A program made the position numbers and the translations under genes. From Siphonodentalium dalli (lineage: Eukaryota; Mollusca; Scaphopoda; Gadilida; Siphonodentaliidae), in assembly GCA_032622095.1 (NCBI GenBank), contig CP136065.1, positions 213,386,151 through 213,450,150 of the forward strand: a stretch of 64,000 bases of DNA, read 5' to 3'. The stretch's first letter is position 1. Each line of letters opens with the position of its first letter. Below, in pieces: positions 33,401 to 37,892 of this stretch. The notes beneath the pieces are model-generated. The model did not search any database, was not told the DNA's origin, and saw only the letters and a list, made by a program, of their open reading frames with translations.

Positions 33401-33824
33401 CTTCCTGCAATTCAATAAGAAAATGAGCATGTTGGGCGATACAGTCAAACTCGCTGCAAAAGATCTCAAAGTCTTCTCCATTTCATTCCTTATCTACTTC
33501 TTCACCTTCTCAGCAACTGGAACACTACTCTTCGGGGGTGCGATCGTCACATACTCCAGCATCGTTGGCTCTGCAGAATCACTGTTTGCATTCTCGCTGG
33601 GAAGCTTTGATTATATTGCCATGATAGAGGCTCAACCATTCCTTGGCAACGTTTTCTTCTTCTTGTTTATTGGTGTAATCTATATTGGTATGATGAGCAT
33701 TTTCCTCACAATCATTTGTGATGCATTCAACAAAGTGAAACATGATGTCACCTCGAGAAAAAATGATTACGAAATTGTGGACTTTATGGTGAAGAAAGTA
33801 AAGGGTATACTTGGTATCAAATAA
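3320..33824 (+). CDS. Polycystin-1-like (PKD1/PKD1L/PKDREJ family) gene, 3' part, 11 exons
   Basis: Joining 3320-3490, 5556-5716, 8881-9262, 13202-13496, 15931-16070, 17003-17141, 18367-18605, 22075-22252, 24231-24664, 25618-25876 and 33304-33824 gives 2919 nt, 972 residues plus stop, with matching phase at every junction. Order in the partial protein: PLAT domain (about 1-110), membrane helices TM2-TM5 (about 160-400), a cytoplasmic linker, TM6 (about 475), the extracellular polycystin/TOP domain (about 509-710), then TM7-TM11 with a pore loop in the last exon. Family knowledge: polycystin-1-type proteins are 11-helix receptor/channel subunits with a GPS-cleaved ectodomain, acting at the plasma or ciliary membrane, often with PKD2-type partners. 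The ectodomain, GPS and TM1 are not in the window. The family assignment is secure; the exact paralogue (PKD1L2, PKDREJ or other) is not resolved. Introns hold many transposons and a nested antisense gene. Confidence 0.93.
3494..3706. mobile_element. Family A MITE at the exon 1 splice donor
   Basis: CAGTAATGCTCTAATTAATC to GAGCATTACTG with TA at 3492-3493 and 3707-3708. The T of the left TA is the T of the GT donor at 3491-3492. Confidence 0.88.
3900..4440. repeat. Diverged tandem repeat, about 3 units
   Basis: The phrases 'TCTGAACTGAATGG', 'GCCAGAGTTATG' and 'GACTTAGAATT' recur at roughly 120-170 bp spacing. The same opening (CTGAACTGAATGGAATGAAA) is found at about 53392. No coding potential. 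Confidence 0.5.
4622..5106. mobile_element. Family C MITE, piggyBac-like (TTAA target)
   Basis: TTAACCCTTTCAGTGCCAAG at the left and CTGGCACTGAAAGGGTTAA at the right, flanked by TTAA. Near the right end is a hairpin, CCAATGCATTCTCTTATATA and its inverse, at 4987-5056. TTAA duplication with CCC...GGG ends is the signature of piggyBac-type insertion (established for that superfamily; its use here is inference). Confidence 0.82.
5556..5716 (+). CDS. Polycystin-1-like exon 2: second half of PLAT domain
   Basis: The acceptor is TTTCAG and the donor GTATGT, phase 0 to 2. It encodes HFTRGS..., then GPLVFLRIWHDNSGGG and WYLDSIQLTDLQTGDK. The 'riWHDNsG' and 'WyL..i...Dlqt' motifs are hallmarks of the PLAT domain in polycystin-1 and lipoxygenase-like proteins. 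The open frame extends past the donor to 5801, but that extension has no family similarity and is read as intron. Confidence 0.92.
5848..6120. repeat. Fragment with family A-like end and short inverted repeat
   Basis: TACAGCTATTCTCTAATTAATC at 5850 resembles a family A end; the body does not match. A small hairpin, CCATGCACAGTAG / CTACTGTGCATGG, lies at 6052-6089. 6120-6490 shows no recognised feature. Confidence 0.3.
6496..7601. mobile_element. hAT-like non-autonomous element with nested repeat
   Basis: The left end CAGGGTTCCCGCGGGTCC and right end AAGAACCCTG are inverted, with TCTGAA on both sides (6490-6495, 7602-7607). CTTGAAAACCCTTGAA subterminal repeats occur near both ends. CAGGGTTC ends are typical of hAT elements; only 6 bp of an expected 8-bp duplication match. 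The interior (about 7020-7440) is related to 29630-30090. Confidence 0.55.
7020..7440. repeat. Interspersed repeat related to 29630-30090
   Basis: Contains GAATCTTTTATTGAATGAGT, an inverted arm GTTTGATAAAAGATT, TTGATGTATACAACAATATG and ATTGAATACATGTGTCTCA. All have close counterparts in the same order at 29630-30090. Confidence 0.6.
7795..7875. repeat. Palindrome with almost no loop
   Basis: CAGGAATCTTTTATTATGG reads into its own inverse CCATAATAAAAGATTCCTG through TAATTAAATAATTA. It could form a hairpin or cruciform. Confidence 0.6.
7880..8880. other. Polycystin intron 2, 3' part, no gene seen
   Basis: AT-rich. An imperfect inverted repeat lies at about 8698-8800 (GTGTATAGTAGAATTTTACC / GGTAAAATGCGACTATACAC). 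The open frames here lack family similarity. Confidence 0.5.
8881..9262 (+). CDS. Polycystin-1-like exon 3: post-PLAT region, TM2 and TM3
   Basis: The acceptor is AATTCAG and the donor GTAAGC, phase 2 to 0. It encodes YFFLNDRWLAVEEDDG followed by DRIIPVAG, the typical sequence after PLAT. A basic stretch with HLWLSVFSRP is next, then a hydrophobic helix with CCVSLLFLTMITNAMWF (TM2) and a second one around FTLQQVFISFASTMIVFPAS (TM3). The 'F..s.p....f.r.qR..cc...l....m.naM.f' pattern is characteristic of polycystin-1 proteins. Confidence 0.94.
9279..9491. mobile_element. Family A MITE, 16 bp inside polycystin intron 3
   Basis: CAGTAATGCTCTAATTAATC to GAGCATTACTG, TA on both sides. It begins 16 bp after the exon 3 donor. 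Confidence 0.88.
9570..9715. mobile_element. Family C-core hairpin, variant
   Basis: AACACTTTCATGATGG, then GTGCCAGTGCATTCTCTTAT and an inverted arm ATATATAAGGGAATACATTG. It is related to the hairpin cores at 16265-16400 and 38450-38702. Full ends are not seen. Confidence 0.55.
9835..12875. repeat. 42-bp minisatellite with higher-order structure, about 3 kb
   Basis: Basic unit of 42 bp (TTAATCTCGAGCTGGGACAT, then GCACCTACTGTCACATACAT). A 47-bp variant carries AAATCATGCAATCTGGAG and a 45-bp variant carries GGGACACATTGCACC. Roughly 70 units. As 42 is divisible by 3, long spurious open frames exist on both strands; they are not genes. A 540-bp higher-order duplication is at about 11720-12840. 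Confidence 0.95.
12876..13201. other. Polycystin intron 3, 3' end
   Basis: GC-richer stretch (12960-13145) of unknown origin, then AT-rich sequence to the acceptor. No feature recognised. Confidence 0.3.
13202..13496 (+). CDS. Polycystin-1-like exon 4: cytoplasmic loop and start of TM4
   Basis: The acceptor is TATTTAG and the donor GTGAGT, phase 0 to 1. It starts VTMFRRCK, the usual 'lFr+' after TM3, and has a long Lys/Glu-rich cytoplasmic loop. It ends PWMLPHWCIYLAW, the conserved 'lp.w..yiaW' entry into TM4. The donor is set at 13497 because this is the best GTGAGT and because the phase then matches the next exon; the frame stays open past it as a shadow. Confidence 0.92.
13535..13770. mobile_element. 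Family A MITE with duplicated left end
   Basis: CAGTAATGCTCTAATTAATC occurs at the start, and TAATGCTCTAATTAATCGAC again 36 bp later. The element ends GAGCATTACTG. It starts 38 bp into polycystin intron 4. Confidence 0.85.
13771..13985. mobile_element. Second family A MITE, directly abutting the first
   Basis: Starts CAATAATGCCCTAATTAATC, ends GGACATTACTG, followed by TA. There is no spacer between it and the preceding copy. Confidence 0.85.
14028..14120. mobile_element. Family B MITE
   Basis: GCAGAATAAGGTCCCCAGAG to CTGGAGACCTCATTCTGC, a palindrome with GATGCTATCCCGCGGGTTAG in the centre. Confidence 0.65.
14218..14338. mobile_element. Family A MITE, right half only
   Basis: AGAGCTTTCCGATGAATGG to GAGCATATTACTGTA. 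The left arm is missing. Confidence 0.75.
14345..14815 (-). pseudogene. Decayed non-LTR retrotransposon reverse transcriptase (C-terminal part)
   Basis: Translation of the - strand gives YVDENMFKIL*KSYVRPTLE and then YGSPIWNPHLIKDKIAIESI followed by QRIAAKLVKN. This matches the 'lyks.VRp.LEY...vW.P.l..di..iE.vQrr.tk' signature at the end of LINE reverse transcriptases. A later stretch resembles 'l..lgipTL.yRr.R.D.i....'. In-frame stops and frame changes show it is dead. It lies antisense in polycystin intron 4. Confidence 0.8.
14883..15382. mobile_element. Family C MITE, piggyBac-like (inverse of 4622-5106)
   Basis: TTAACCCTTACAGTGCCAGG at the left, CTGGCACTGAAAGGGTTAA at the right, with the core hairpin at 14935-15003. 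It is nearly the reverse complement of the copy at 4622-5106. Confidence 0.85.
15379..15561. mobile_element. Second TTAA element sharing its TTAA with the previous one
   Basis: TTAACCCTTACTATATCATG to TTTAGAAAGGAAAGTGTTAA, with an inner inverted pair AAATGTTCAGATAATAAGT / TATTATCTGAACATTT. Related to 42314-42560. Confidence 0.55.
15931..16070 (+). CDS. Polycystin-1-like exon 5: TM4 end and start of TM5
   Basis: The acceptor is CTTCCAG, phase 1 to 0. It encodes STVTIITSAFFTILYSMEWG, then WLTTFLMSFFQSVIIVQPIK. This is the family pattern 's.....ff.i.Ys..wg....WL.s...s..qs....qP.k'. The donor GTCGGT is weak at +3 and +4, but the next exon joins exactly as expected (QPIK|VLLIVSF). Confidence 0.92.
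16261..16420. mobile_element. Family C-core hairpin, variant
   Basis: TTAACCATTTCATGGCAGGA, then GTGCCAGTGCATTCTCTTAT and an inverted arm. The right end is not identified. Confidence 0.55.
16574..16976. repeat. 19-bp minisatellite
   Basis: About 21 copies of CACAACCTGTATGGACCTC with variants (AACATG, GACATC, TAGACC). It ends about 25 bp before the exon 6 acceptor. Long - strand open frames here are repeat artefacts. Confidence 0.92.
17003..17141 (+). CDS. Polycystin-1-like exon 6: end of TM5 and acidic linker
   Basis: The acceptor is TCTACAG and the donor GTAAGA, phase 0 to 1. It encodes VLLIVSFLACIFKKP followed by an acidic linker with DIEQEEES and DEELVCDKQDVDING. A 19-bp minisatellite ends about 25 bp before the acceptor, within the zone where a branch point would be expected. 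Confidence 0.9.
17405..17480. mobile_element. Family C core hairpin, short copy
   Basis: CCCTGTGCCAATGCATTCTC, loop GAGTCG, and inverse arm ending GAATGCATTGGCCTAAC. Confidence 0.65.
17515..17812. mobile_element. Family C MITE, right part
   Basis: Core hairpin at 17690-17763 followed by ATCGGACCTGGCACTCAAAG and GGGTTAA. The left part is replaced by a segment (17530-17690) also found inverted at 20110-20270. Confidence 0.65.
17813..18366. other. Polycystin intron 6, 3' part
   Basis: No gene or clear repeat. Short open frames are on both strands without recognised similarity. Confidence 0.4.
18367..18605 (+). CDS. Polycystin-1-like exon 7: linker and TM6 (S1)
   Basis: The acceptor is TCGGCAG and the donor GTAAGA, phase 1 to 0. 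It encodes an amphipathic linker, LRLKEIMMETVLKEI, then the hydrophobic helix LIYVFFVLILFFLSYQQRDS and QNLKQVLVGNFKK. The 'ely.yl.f...l....y..rd...f........l...f' arrangement is the S1 helix and start of the polycystin extracellular domain. Confidence 0.92.
18606..19591. other. Polycystin intron 7, 5' part
   Basis: No recognised gene or repeat in nearly 1 kb; homopolymer T and A runs at 18660-18810. Confidence 0.4.
19592..19760. repeat. Long near-perfect palindrome
   Basis: TATAAGGATTAACTGTAATG and its inverse ATGACAGTTAATCCTTATA at the ends. The arms stay paired (GGAGATGTAACAGTGAGGTA / TACCTCACCGTTACATCTCC) up to the centre AAAACCCTTCGGGTTTT. Probably a MITE. Confidence 0.8.
19985..20440. 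mobile_element. MITE with long TIRs carrying two family C hairpins
   Basis: The ends TGTGACCGGCCTATATCAAA and GATATGGCGGGTCACA are inverted. They continue through CCAGTCGTAAGTCGGGATTT and its inverse. Each arm then carries the CCAATGCATTCTCTTATATA hairpin (20033-20104 and 20320-20391). Confidence 0.75.
20441..21450. other. Polycystin intron 7, middle
   Basis: Open frames up to 75 codons on both strands (for example 20922-21110) without recognised similarity. No repeat seen. It could hold decayed transposon sequence. Confidence 0.3.
21453..21675. mobile_element. Family B MITE, double hairpin
   Basis: Outer arms GTGTCTGTCATTTGCAGAAT and CTGCAAATGACAGACACC, with two inner hairpins each built from GAATGAGGTCCCCAGAG and its inverse. 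Looks like two copies head to head. Confidence 0.8.
22075..22252 (+). CDS. Polycystin-1-like exon 8: first part of TOP domain
   Basis: The acceptor is TTTTGCAG and the donor GTGAGA, phase 0 to 1. It encodes ISSPADYYAWLEGQFLPNFY, then RVGIARLRQMRVKD. The 'W....l.p.ly' and 'rvG..rlRQ.Rv' motifs are diagnostic of the polycystin (TOP/mucolipin-like) extracellular domain between S1 and S2. An Asn-Ile-Thr sequon lies between them. Confidence 0.94.
22253..23450. other. Polycystin intron 8, 5' part
   Basis: Contains GGTGGGAATCGCGTGGTTTC (22290) with an inverse, GAAACCACATGATTCCCCACC, at about 22760, and TTCTGACCAAAATTG / CAACTTTGGTCAGAA inside it. A TIR element of about 490 bp is likely. Nothing else recognised. 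Confidence 0.35.
23452..23663. mobile_element. Family A MITE, degraded right end
   Basis: CAGTAATGCCCTAAATAATC at the left; the right end GATTATTTAGGATATTAATA has lost the GCATTACTG terminus. Confidence 0.8.
23774..23872. mobile_element. Family B MITE
   Basis: CAGAATGAGGTCCCCAGAGG to CCTCTGTGGACCTCATTCTG palindrome. Confidence 0.75.
24062..24166. mobile_element. Family B MITE just upstream of exon 9
   Basis: GCAGAATGAGGTCCCCAGAG to CTGGGGACCTCTCATTCTGC. It ends about 65 bp before the exon 9 acceptor. Confidence 0.78.
24231..24664 (+). CDS. Polycystin-1-like exon 9: core of TOP domain
   Basis: The acceptor is ATTTCAG and the donor GTAAGG, phase 1 to 0, 144 codons plus 2 nt. It encodes DTCNVV, a Cys spaced as in the family, an acidic Tyr/Trp stretch, and YKGGGYVLNLERSL. 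It continues with NLWLDSNTRAVFLEFAVFNP and NLFGSAQMIVEFMSTGGAVT. The 'Y.ggGyv..L', 'W.D..TRavf.Ef..yN...nLF' and 'E....Gg' motifs place it in the polycystin domain. A family B palindrome ends about 65 bp upstream and a TTAA MITE starts 22 bp downstream. Confidence 0.95.
24687..25042. mobile_element. Family C MITE, TACCCAACAG subtype
   Basis: TTAACCCTTTACCCAACAGA at the left, TTGTTGGGTAAAGGGTTAA at the right, TTAA on both sides. The core hairpin follows the left end. It begins 22 bp after the exon 9 donor. Confidence 0.85.
25405..25632 (+). repeat. Tandem array of exon 10 splice acceptors
   Basis: Six copies of TTTACAG|GTGTTCC(G/A)GCTATTC in units of 37 or 42 bp. Acceptor AGs end at 25417, 25454, 25496, 25533, 25575 and 25617. 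The last three are in frame with exon 10; the first three would lead to stops at about 25671-25678. Confidence 0.9.
25618..25876 (+). CDS. Polycystin-1-like exon 10: TM7 and TM8 (S2-S3)
   Basis: Phase 0 to 1, donor GTTAGT. It encodes VFRLFSYIGG, the hydrophobic S2 helix, a basic loop (RCCKKLKQ), and FWNLLEFIMLCFCIACIVMY as S3. The stretch 'fWn..e.......' fits polycystin S2-S3. The exon start and its acceptor are tandemly duplicated upstream. GTG after TTTACAG occurs at 25418, 25455, 25497, 25534, 25576 and 25618. I chose 25618 because the family alignment runs into it without extra residues; 25534 and 25576 are in frame and would add 28 or 14 residues. Confidence 0.92.
25918..26788. mobile_element. 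TIR element hosting a family A MITE
   Basis: GATGCTTGCACAGGCGCCTG at the left and CAGGCGCCTGTGGATGCTTG at the right are inverted. They continue into AAATTACTAAAATACCAATA and its inverse. Confidence 0.7.
25966..26151. mobile_element. Family A MITE, one arm shortened
   Basis: CAGTAATGCTCTAAGTAATA to GAGCATTACTG with TA on both sides. The left arm lacks the segment next to the centre (about 26 bp). Confidence 0.85.
26783..27138. mobile_element. TIR element next to the previous one
   Basis: GGCAAACTGATACTGTTAAA at the left and TTAACAGTATCAGTTTGCC at the right. Followed by a TAA microsatellite (27139-27165). Confidence 0.7.
27849..28018. repeat. Long near-perfect palindrome
   Basis: GCCATCAACGTCGTTTTTCG with inverse CGAAAAACGACGTTGATGGC; pairing continues (AGACGAATAACATACT / AGTATGTTATTCGTCT) to the centre TCCGCGAAGCGGA. 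A diverged arm recurs at about 30108. Confidence 0.85.
28048..28053 (-). promoter_or_regulatory. Candidate polyadenylation signal for the recombinase gene
   Basis: AATAAA on the - strand (TTTATT on +), about 215 bp after the recombinase stop codon. It is the first canonical hexamer I see downstream. It lies about 30 bp before the long palindrome at 27849-28018. Confidence 0.35.
28268..29556 (-). CDS. Tyrosine recombinase gene, exon 3 with catalytic domain
   Basis: The acceptor is CATTACAG at 29557, phase 1. It has 428 complete codons, plus the codon split across the junction, and a stop. It contains the SAM-like N-terminal core-binding helices (KNTLKSIRSAINRH), then the catalytic domain: Arg in HFVSRGLEFHH, HCLRATAIQ, MSGHKSEAAVRSYNR. 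A Ser/Thr-rich C-terminal tail of about 110 residues follows, with no recognised domain. There are no frameshifts or stops over 1.29 kb in an intron otherwise full of decayed repeats, which argues for recent activity or selection. Confidence 0.9.
28268..31187 (-). CDS. Crypton/DUF3504-type tyrosine recombinase, 3 exons, nested in polycystin intron
   Basis: On the - strand, join 31187-30894, 30498-30357 and 29556-28268 (phases 0, 1), giving 574 residues and a stop. Exon 1 encodes an acidic N-terminal region. Exon 2 carries RRFHHMTEDEMAELEKNRQ and NTKWGMKIF, joined to DWCIEREG in exon 3; this 'sTkk.TkWa.k.F..W' module is typical of KIAA1958/ZMYM/QRICH1-like and Crypton-derived proteins. The catalytic domain has the Arg in VSRGLEF, HCLR (HxxR) and GHKSEAAVRSY (His and the Tyr nucleophile). 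Family knowledge: tyrosine recombinases cut and rejoin DNA through a covalent 3'-phosphotyrosine. It could be a mobile Crypton or a domesticated host gene; all active-site positions look intact. It lies antisense inside the last polycystin intron. Confidence 0.88.
29630..30090. repeat. Interspersed repeat inside recombinase intron 2
   Basis: GAATCTTTTATCGAATGAGT, an inverted arm ACGAGTTCGATAAAAGATTC, and ATTCGATGGCTGGGATTCCG. Collinear with 7020-7440. It lies between exons 2 and 3 of the recombinase gene. Confidence 0.6.
30357..30498 (-). CDS. Tyrosine recombinase gene, exon 2
   Basis: The acceptor is TTATCTACAG at 30499 and the donor GTAAGT at 30356, phase 0 to 1, 47 codons plus 1 nt. It encodes ATAKTSDTDNKARRFHHMTE followed by an acidic helix, then STKKNTKWGMKIFD. 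The exon is short, so it was found by reading the - strand between the two long open frames. The phase and the family motif agree at both junctions. Confidence 0.85.
30894..31187 (-). CDS. Tyrosine recombinase gene, exon 1
   Basis: ATG at 31187 opens 98 codons ending TQYQ at a CAG|GTAGGG donor. The product is strongly acidic (MDDMGDFTIDFQLSQEDEF...) and is followed by a Gln-rich stretch and a hydrophobic segment (NFIGLDRILNSLPPQ). No family match is recognised for this part; acidic N-termini are common in DUF3504 host proteins. The start is the first Met of the open frame; a promoter was not identified. Confidence 0.75.
31188..32322. other. Polycystin last intron, upstream of the recombinase gene
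   Basis: About 1.1 kb without a recognised gene or repeat. The recombinase promoter should be here; no motif stands out. Confidence 0.35.
32323..32786. mobile_element. Family C MITE, TACCCAACAG subtype
   Basis: TTAACCCTTTACCCAACAGA to TTGTTGGGTAAAGGGTTAA. Two core hairpins (32350-32421 and 32565-32638). Confidence 0.88.
32876..33109. mobile_element. Family C MITE, short
   Basis: TTAACCCTTTGAGTGCCAGG to CTGGCACTCAAAGGGTTAA. One core hairpin (33003-33073) and an A run. Ends about 195 bp before the last polycystin exon. Confidence 0.85.
33165..33300. repeat. Short tandem repeat before last exon
   Basis: About eight copies of a 14-20 bp phrase AACATATACCTAACC, with variants, ending just before the exon acceptor. 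Confidence 0.65.
33304..33824 (+). CDS. Polycystin-1-like last exon: S4, S5, pore, S6 and stop
   Basis: The acceptor is GTTCCAG, phase 1, and the stop is TAA at 33822-33824. It encodes GDFVNFQSLALYDETYGWM, S4 with ILRFLQFNKKMSML, S5, a pore loop SLFAFSLGSFDY, S6 with GMMSIFLTIICDAF, and a short tail YEIVDFMVKKVKGILGIK. The acidic residue found after LG in the PKD2 filter is Ser here, as expected for polycystin-1-type rather than PKD2-type subunits. There is no long cytoplasmic coiled-coil tail. A family A MITE remnant starts about 10 bp after the stop. Confidence 0.95.
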
Positions 33825-33831
33825 GACTATG

Positions 33832-34041
33832 GAAATACCTTAGTGCCTAAATAACAGACTCCTTAACCACAGCAGATTTAATTTTTCTGGAATTAGTCGG
33901 AGATATGGCTTGTTGCCATATAAATAGTCAGAAAAATGGCTGTTACCGTTCAACTGAGAGCTTTCCGATGAATGGCAACAAGCCATATTTCCGAATAAAT
34001 CCTGCTGTGGTTAAGGAGTTGATTATTTAGGGCATTACGCA
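33832..34041. mobile_element. Family A MITE, decayed, in polycystin 3' UTR
   Basis: GTGCCTAAATAACAGACTCC to GATTATTTAGGGCATTACGC, with the AGCTTTCCGATGAATGGCAA arm recognisable. Confidence 0.75.
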
Positions 34042-34987
34042 GGGTGTTGCAACTGATTTTTATGCATTTTAGACAACATGAAGTTAATGTTTCATTTCTC
34101 AAATCCAGTTTTCAAAAGCATTGGTGCAGGTTTTTTTGGACAATTTTTACATGCGACTCATCAATCTTATTCCTGCCCAATATGGAAGGCCAATTTCACA
34201 TTTATTAGCTAATTACAATTAAGTGTAAATCAATTACTTTTAAAGGTACTCAATCCGAATTAACGCTCTCAAATTACTATTTCCTTGGCTTCGGGGGTAA
34301 AAAATATTTGATTTGAGTCGAGGAACCCACCCATCAAAGCTACATGTCGAGTTAACTGTGACTAAAACCAGAGCAATCTGAACCGCACTGGGTTATTGCA
34401 TAGCGGCCGCCAGCGTTAGTTAATTAGACAGCGCTGTCTAATTAACTAAAGCTGACGGCCGGCATACCGGTAATCACAGTGATAACACAGCTCGTATGTT
34501 TACCGTTTAAGGCTTGTTATACTAATTTGCAGTCAGTGGCTTAGATAGTATGTCTTCATAAGCAATGTATATCACGTTTCAAATTTAATCTTTTTTATTT
34601 TAAAATTTAATTTTTTTTTATTTTTTTTTACATTTTTAGATCCTAAGTCCAGCCTAATATACACCATAAAACTGTCTATTTCATTGCAAGTTTATAATTT
34701 TAAATTTAAAATTCAAAGTTTAATTTTAAAACAATTTTAATTTAATTTTTATGATTTAAAAAAAAACCTGAATCTGAAATGATAAATAAACGAAATTAAA
34801 AGTTTTAAAACCTAACTTACATTTAAAAAGGAAGACAGGTAGCAAGACACTCTTTTTAGGTATGGTAACTGGTAGCAAACTAATCTTCCGAAAAATTTCT
34901 GAGTTTTCTCCGCCTAAACTCAGCTATAATATTTTGGTCGGCATCTATGAACCGACAAAATAGGAACCAAACAAATATACTGTGCCA

Positions 34988-36675
34988 GTATAAGAAGTAT
35001 TAAATAGTTTACCGATGACTGTGAATATCCCAACCGCACCCACACCCAGGTCTGGTAAATTGAAAATAAATCAAAGTTCCCGTGCATATATTTTCGATTG
35101 GAAAACGGCTATATGTCGGGAGAATATAGCTCTATAATATCCAATAAATAGAATCATATGCTGTGACTTAATATTTCAAGATATAACGGTTTCAAGGTGA
35201 AACGTTCTGACAGCCACGCGAGCATTGTGTATAAGAAGTATTAAATAGTTTGCCGATGACTGTGAATATCCGAACCGCACCCACACCCAGGTCTGGTAAA
35301 TTGATAATAAATCAAAGTTCCCGTGGATATATTTTCGATTGGAAAACGGCTATATGTCGGGAGAATATAGCTCTATAATATCCATTAAATAGAATCATAT
35401 GCTGTGACTTAATATTTCAAGATATAACGGTTTCAAAGTGAAACGTTCTGACAGCCACGCGAGCCTTGTGTATAAGTATTAAATAGTTTGCCGATGACTG
35501 TGAATATCCGAACCGCACCCACACCCAGGTCTGGTAAATTGAAAATAAATCAAAGTTCCCGTGGATATATTTTCGATTCGAAAACGGCTATATGTCGGGA
35601 GAATATAGCTCTATAATATCCAATAAATAGAATCATATGCTGTGACTTAATATTTCAAGATATAACGGTTTCAAAGTGAAACGTTCTGACAGCCACGCGA
35701 GCATTGTGTATAAGAAGTATTAAATAGTTTGCCGATGACTGTGAATATCCGAACCGCACCCACACCCAGGTCTGGTAAATTGAAAATAAATCAAAGTTCC
35801 CGTGGATATATTTTCGATTGGAAAACGGCTATATGTCGGGAGAATATAGCTCTATAATATCCAATAAAGATATTCATATAGGTTGACTAAATATTTCAAG
35901 ATATAACGGTTTCAAAGTGAAACGTTCTGACAGCCACGCGAGCCTTGTGCATAAGAAGTATTAAATAGTTTGCGGATGACTGTGAATATCCGAACCGCAC
36001 CCACACCCAGGTCTGGTAAATTGATAATAAATCAAAGTTCCCGTGGATATATTTTCGATTCAAAAACGGCTATATGTCGGGAGAATATAGCTCTATAATA
36101 TCCAATAAATAGAATCATATGCTGTGACTTAATATTTCAAGATATAACGGTTTCAAAGTGAAACGTTCTGACAGCCACGCGAGCCTTGTGTATAAGAAGT
36201 ATTAAATAGTTTGCCGATGACTGTGAATATCCGAACCGCACCCACACCCAGGTCTGGTAAATTGAAAATAAATCAAAGTTCCCGTGCATATATTTTCGAT
36301 TGGAAAACGGCTATATGTCGGGAGAATATAGCTCTATAATATCCAATAAATAGAATCATATGCTGTTACTAATATTTCAAGATATAACGGTTTCAAAGTG
36401 AAACGTTCTGACAGCCACGCGAGCCATGTGTATAAGTATTAAATAGTTTGCCGATGACTGTGAATATCCGAACCGCACCCACACCCAGGTCTGGTAAATT
36501 GAAAATAAATAAAAGTTCCCGTGGATATATTTTCGATTGGAAAACGGCTATATGTCGGGAGAATATAGCTCTATAATAACCAATAAAGATATTCATATAG
36601 GTTGACTAAATATTTCACGATATAGCGGTTTCGGAGTGAAGCATTCTGGGCAGCCGCGCGAGCCTTTGGTATAAT
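34988..36675. repeat. Satellite with a period of about 240 bp, 7 units
   Basis: GTATAAGAAGTATTAAATAG starts units at 34988, 35229, 35470, 35708, 35949, 36190 and 36430; the last unit fades at about 36670. Units share TATATGTCGGGAGAATATAG and GAAACGTTCTGACAGCCACG with few differences. Not coding. Confidence 0.93.
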
Positions 36676-37540
36676 AAGTCTGTCCGCACCCACACCCAGC
36701 CTCATTTCGTTCTCGCTCCATTAAAAAAGAAGTCCGTGTGACAGGCTAATTACCTTACACTATGTTAAAAATAGCTTTACCAGGCCCAGTCCGTCGGCGG
36801 TAGATCAAAGGTTATGTCGCCGCAGTCTGCTGTCTGGCATGTGGGTAAGTTACGTAATCATGTGACACATCAAAAAATAAGCTGATACTATATATCGCAT
36901 TTTTTTTATTTCATTAAACTTCAGCTTTTGACAAAAACGAAATGTACCAAGTGTATAATTGGAATCCGCGGTTGTGGTTTGAGACTTCAATGGCTCGAAT
37001 CCGTTGATAAATACGGAAATTACCCATGTGCATGTATAAATAAAAATATAATCTACACCCGAAATTAGAAAGAACTGAATTCATACAATTAGCGATAAAA
37101 ACATGTTCATGCACAATCGTTTTCGCATTGTTTATAGGAAATACATGGTTTTGGGTTCCGTTTGCATTGAACGAACTAAAGCGTTAAATTGTCGTTTTGG
37201 AAACTAATTCAATTATATTTTGCTGATTTTCTAAAAAATATAATTCGTTTGATAACTTTGTTTTGCTGCGTCATAATTGTTTTTATCGTTTTATTGGCTA
37301 ATTGCAATTCTGTTTTTCCTTTAAAAATAACAATACAATTTAACATTTTATACATGGAATAATAAACGGTGATTAATTTGCCAGGGTGCCCTGCCCATGC
37401 TCCCACAGGCTGAGATATGAAAGGAATATGCAGAGCTAATTAATTACTGGTTGTATGCAGGAGTCAGCGTATGGTATAAAGCCAGTGCGGTTCACACCCA
37501 GGCATCGTGCATTAGAGCTGGGAGTATATTTTAGTCACAG
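36676..37540. other. Right part of the satellite-bearing element
   Basis: Unique-looking AT-rich sequence with only short open frames. Confidence 0.35.
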
Positions 37541-37892
37541 ATAACTCGACATGTAGGAGTGATCATATTTCGATATTTGAGATCTATTATTTTAATTTTA
37601 AGTGGCCCAGTAAACTGTCAACGAGAAGAACTTATCTGACCAGATAGCGGATGAAGATCGATAACTCTAAAATCCAGTGGCTTTTTTGTGTCAGATATTT
37701 GACAACCGGCAAAATTTCGTTGAACAAAACGTTGATAAATAACAGATTTTGTGCAATTTTATACAAAAGTTAACTGTGGTTAGCATTATTTTTGGGCAAT
37801 TAATCGATTCTGATAACTGAAGCAACATTTCAAAAAATGTTGTTGTTGTTGTTGGAATATGGGGACCGTCGAATCGGATTGAGTACCTTTAA

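Larger units (their letters stand above)
34340..37556. mobile_element. 3.2-kb inverted-repeat element carrying a satellite array
   Basis: The left end CTACATGTCGAGTTAACTGT (then GACTAAA) is inverted at the right end: TTTAGTCACAG, then ATAACTCGACATGTAG. Further in, GAACCGCACTGG pairs with CCAGTGCGGTTC. A palindrome GTTAGTTAATTAGACAGC and its inverse lies at about 34415-34450. No transposase open frame. Confidence 0.7.
34242..37892. mobile_element. Family D MITE split by a large insertion
   Basis: Left end AAAGGTACTCAATCCGAATT, right end AATCGGATTGAGTACCTTTAA. The two halves (34242-34339 and 37557-37892) together match the uninterrupted copies at 187-582 and 47333-47791. Confidence 0.8.
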
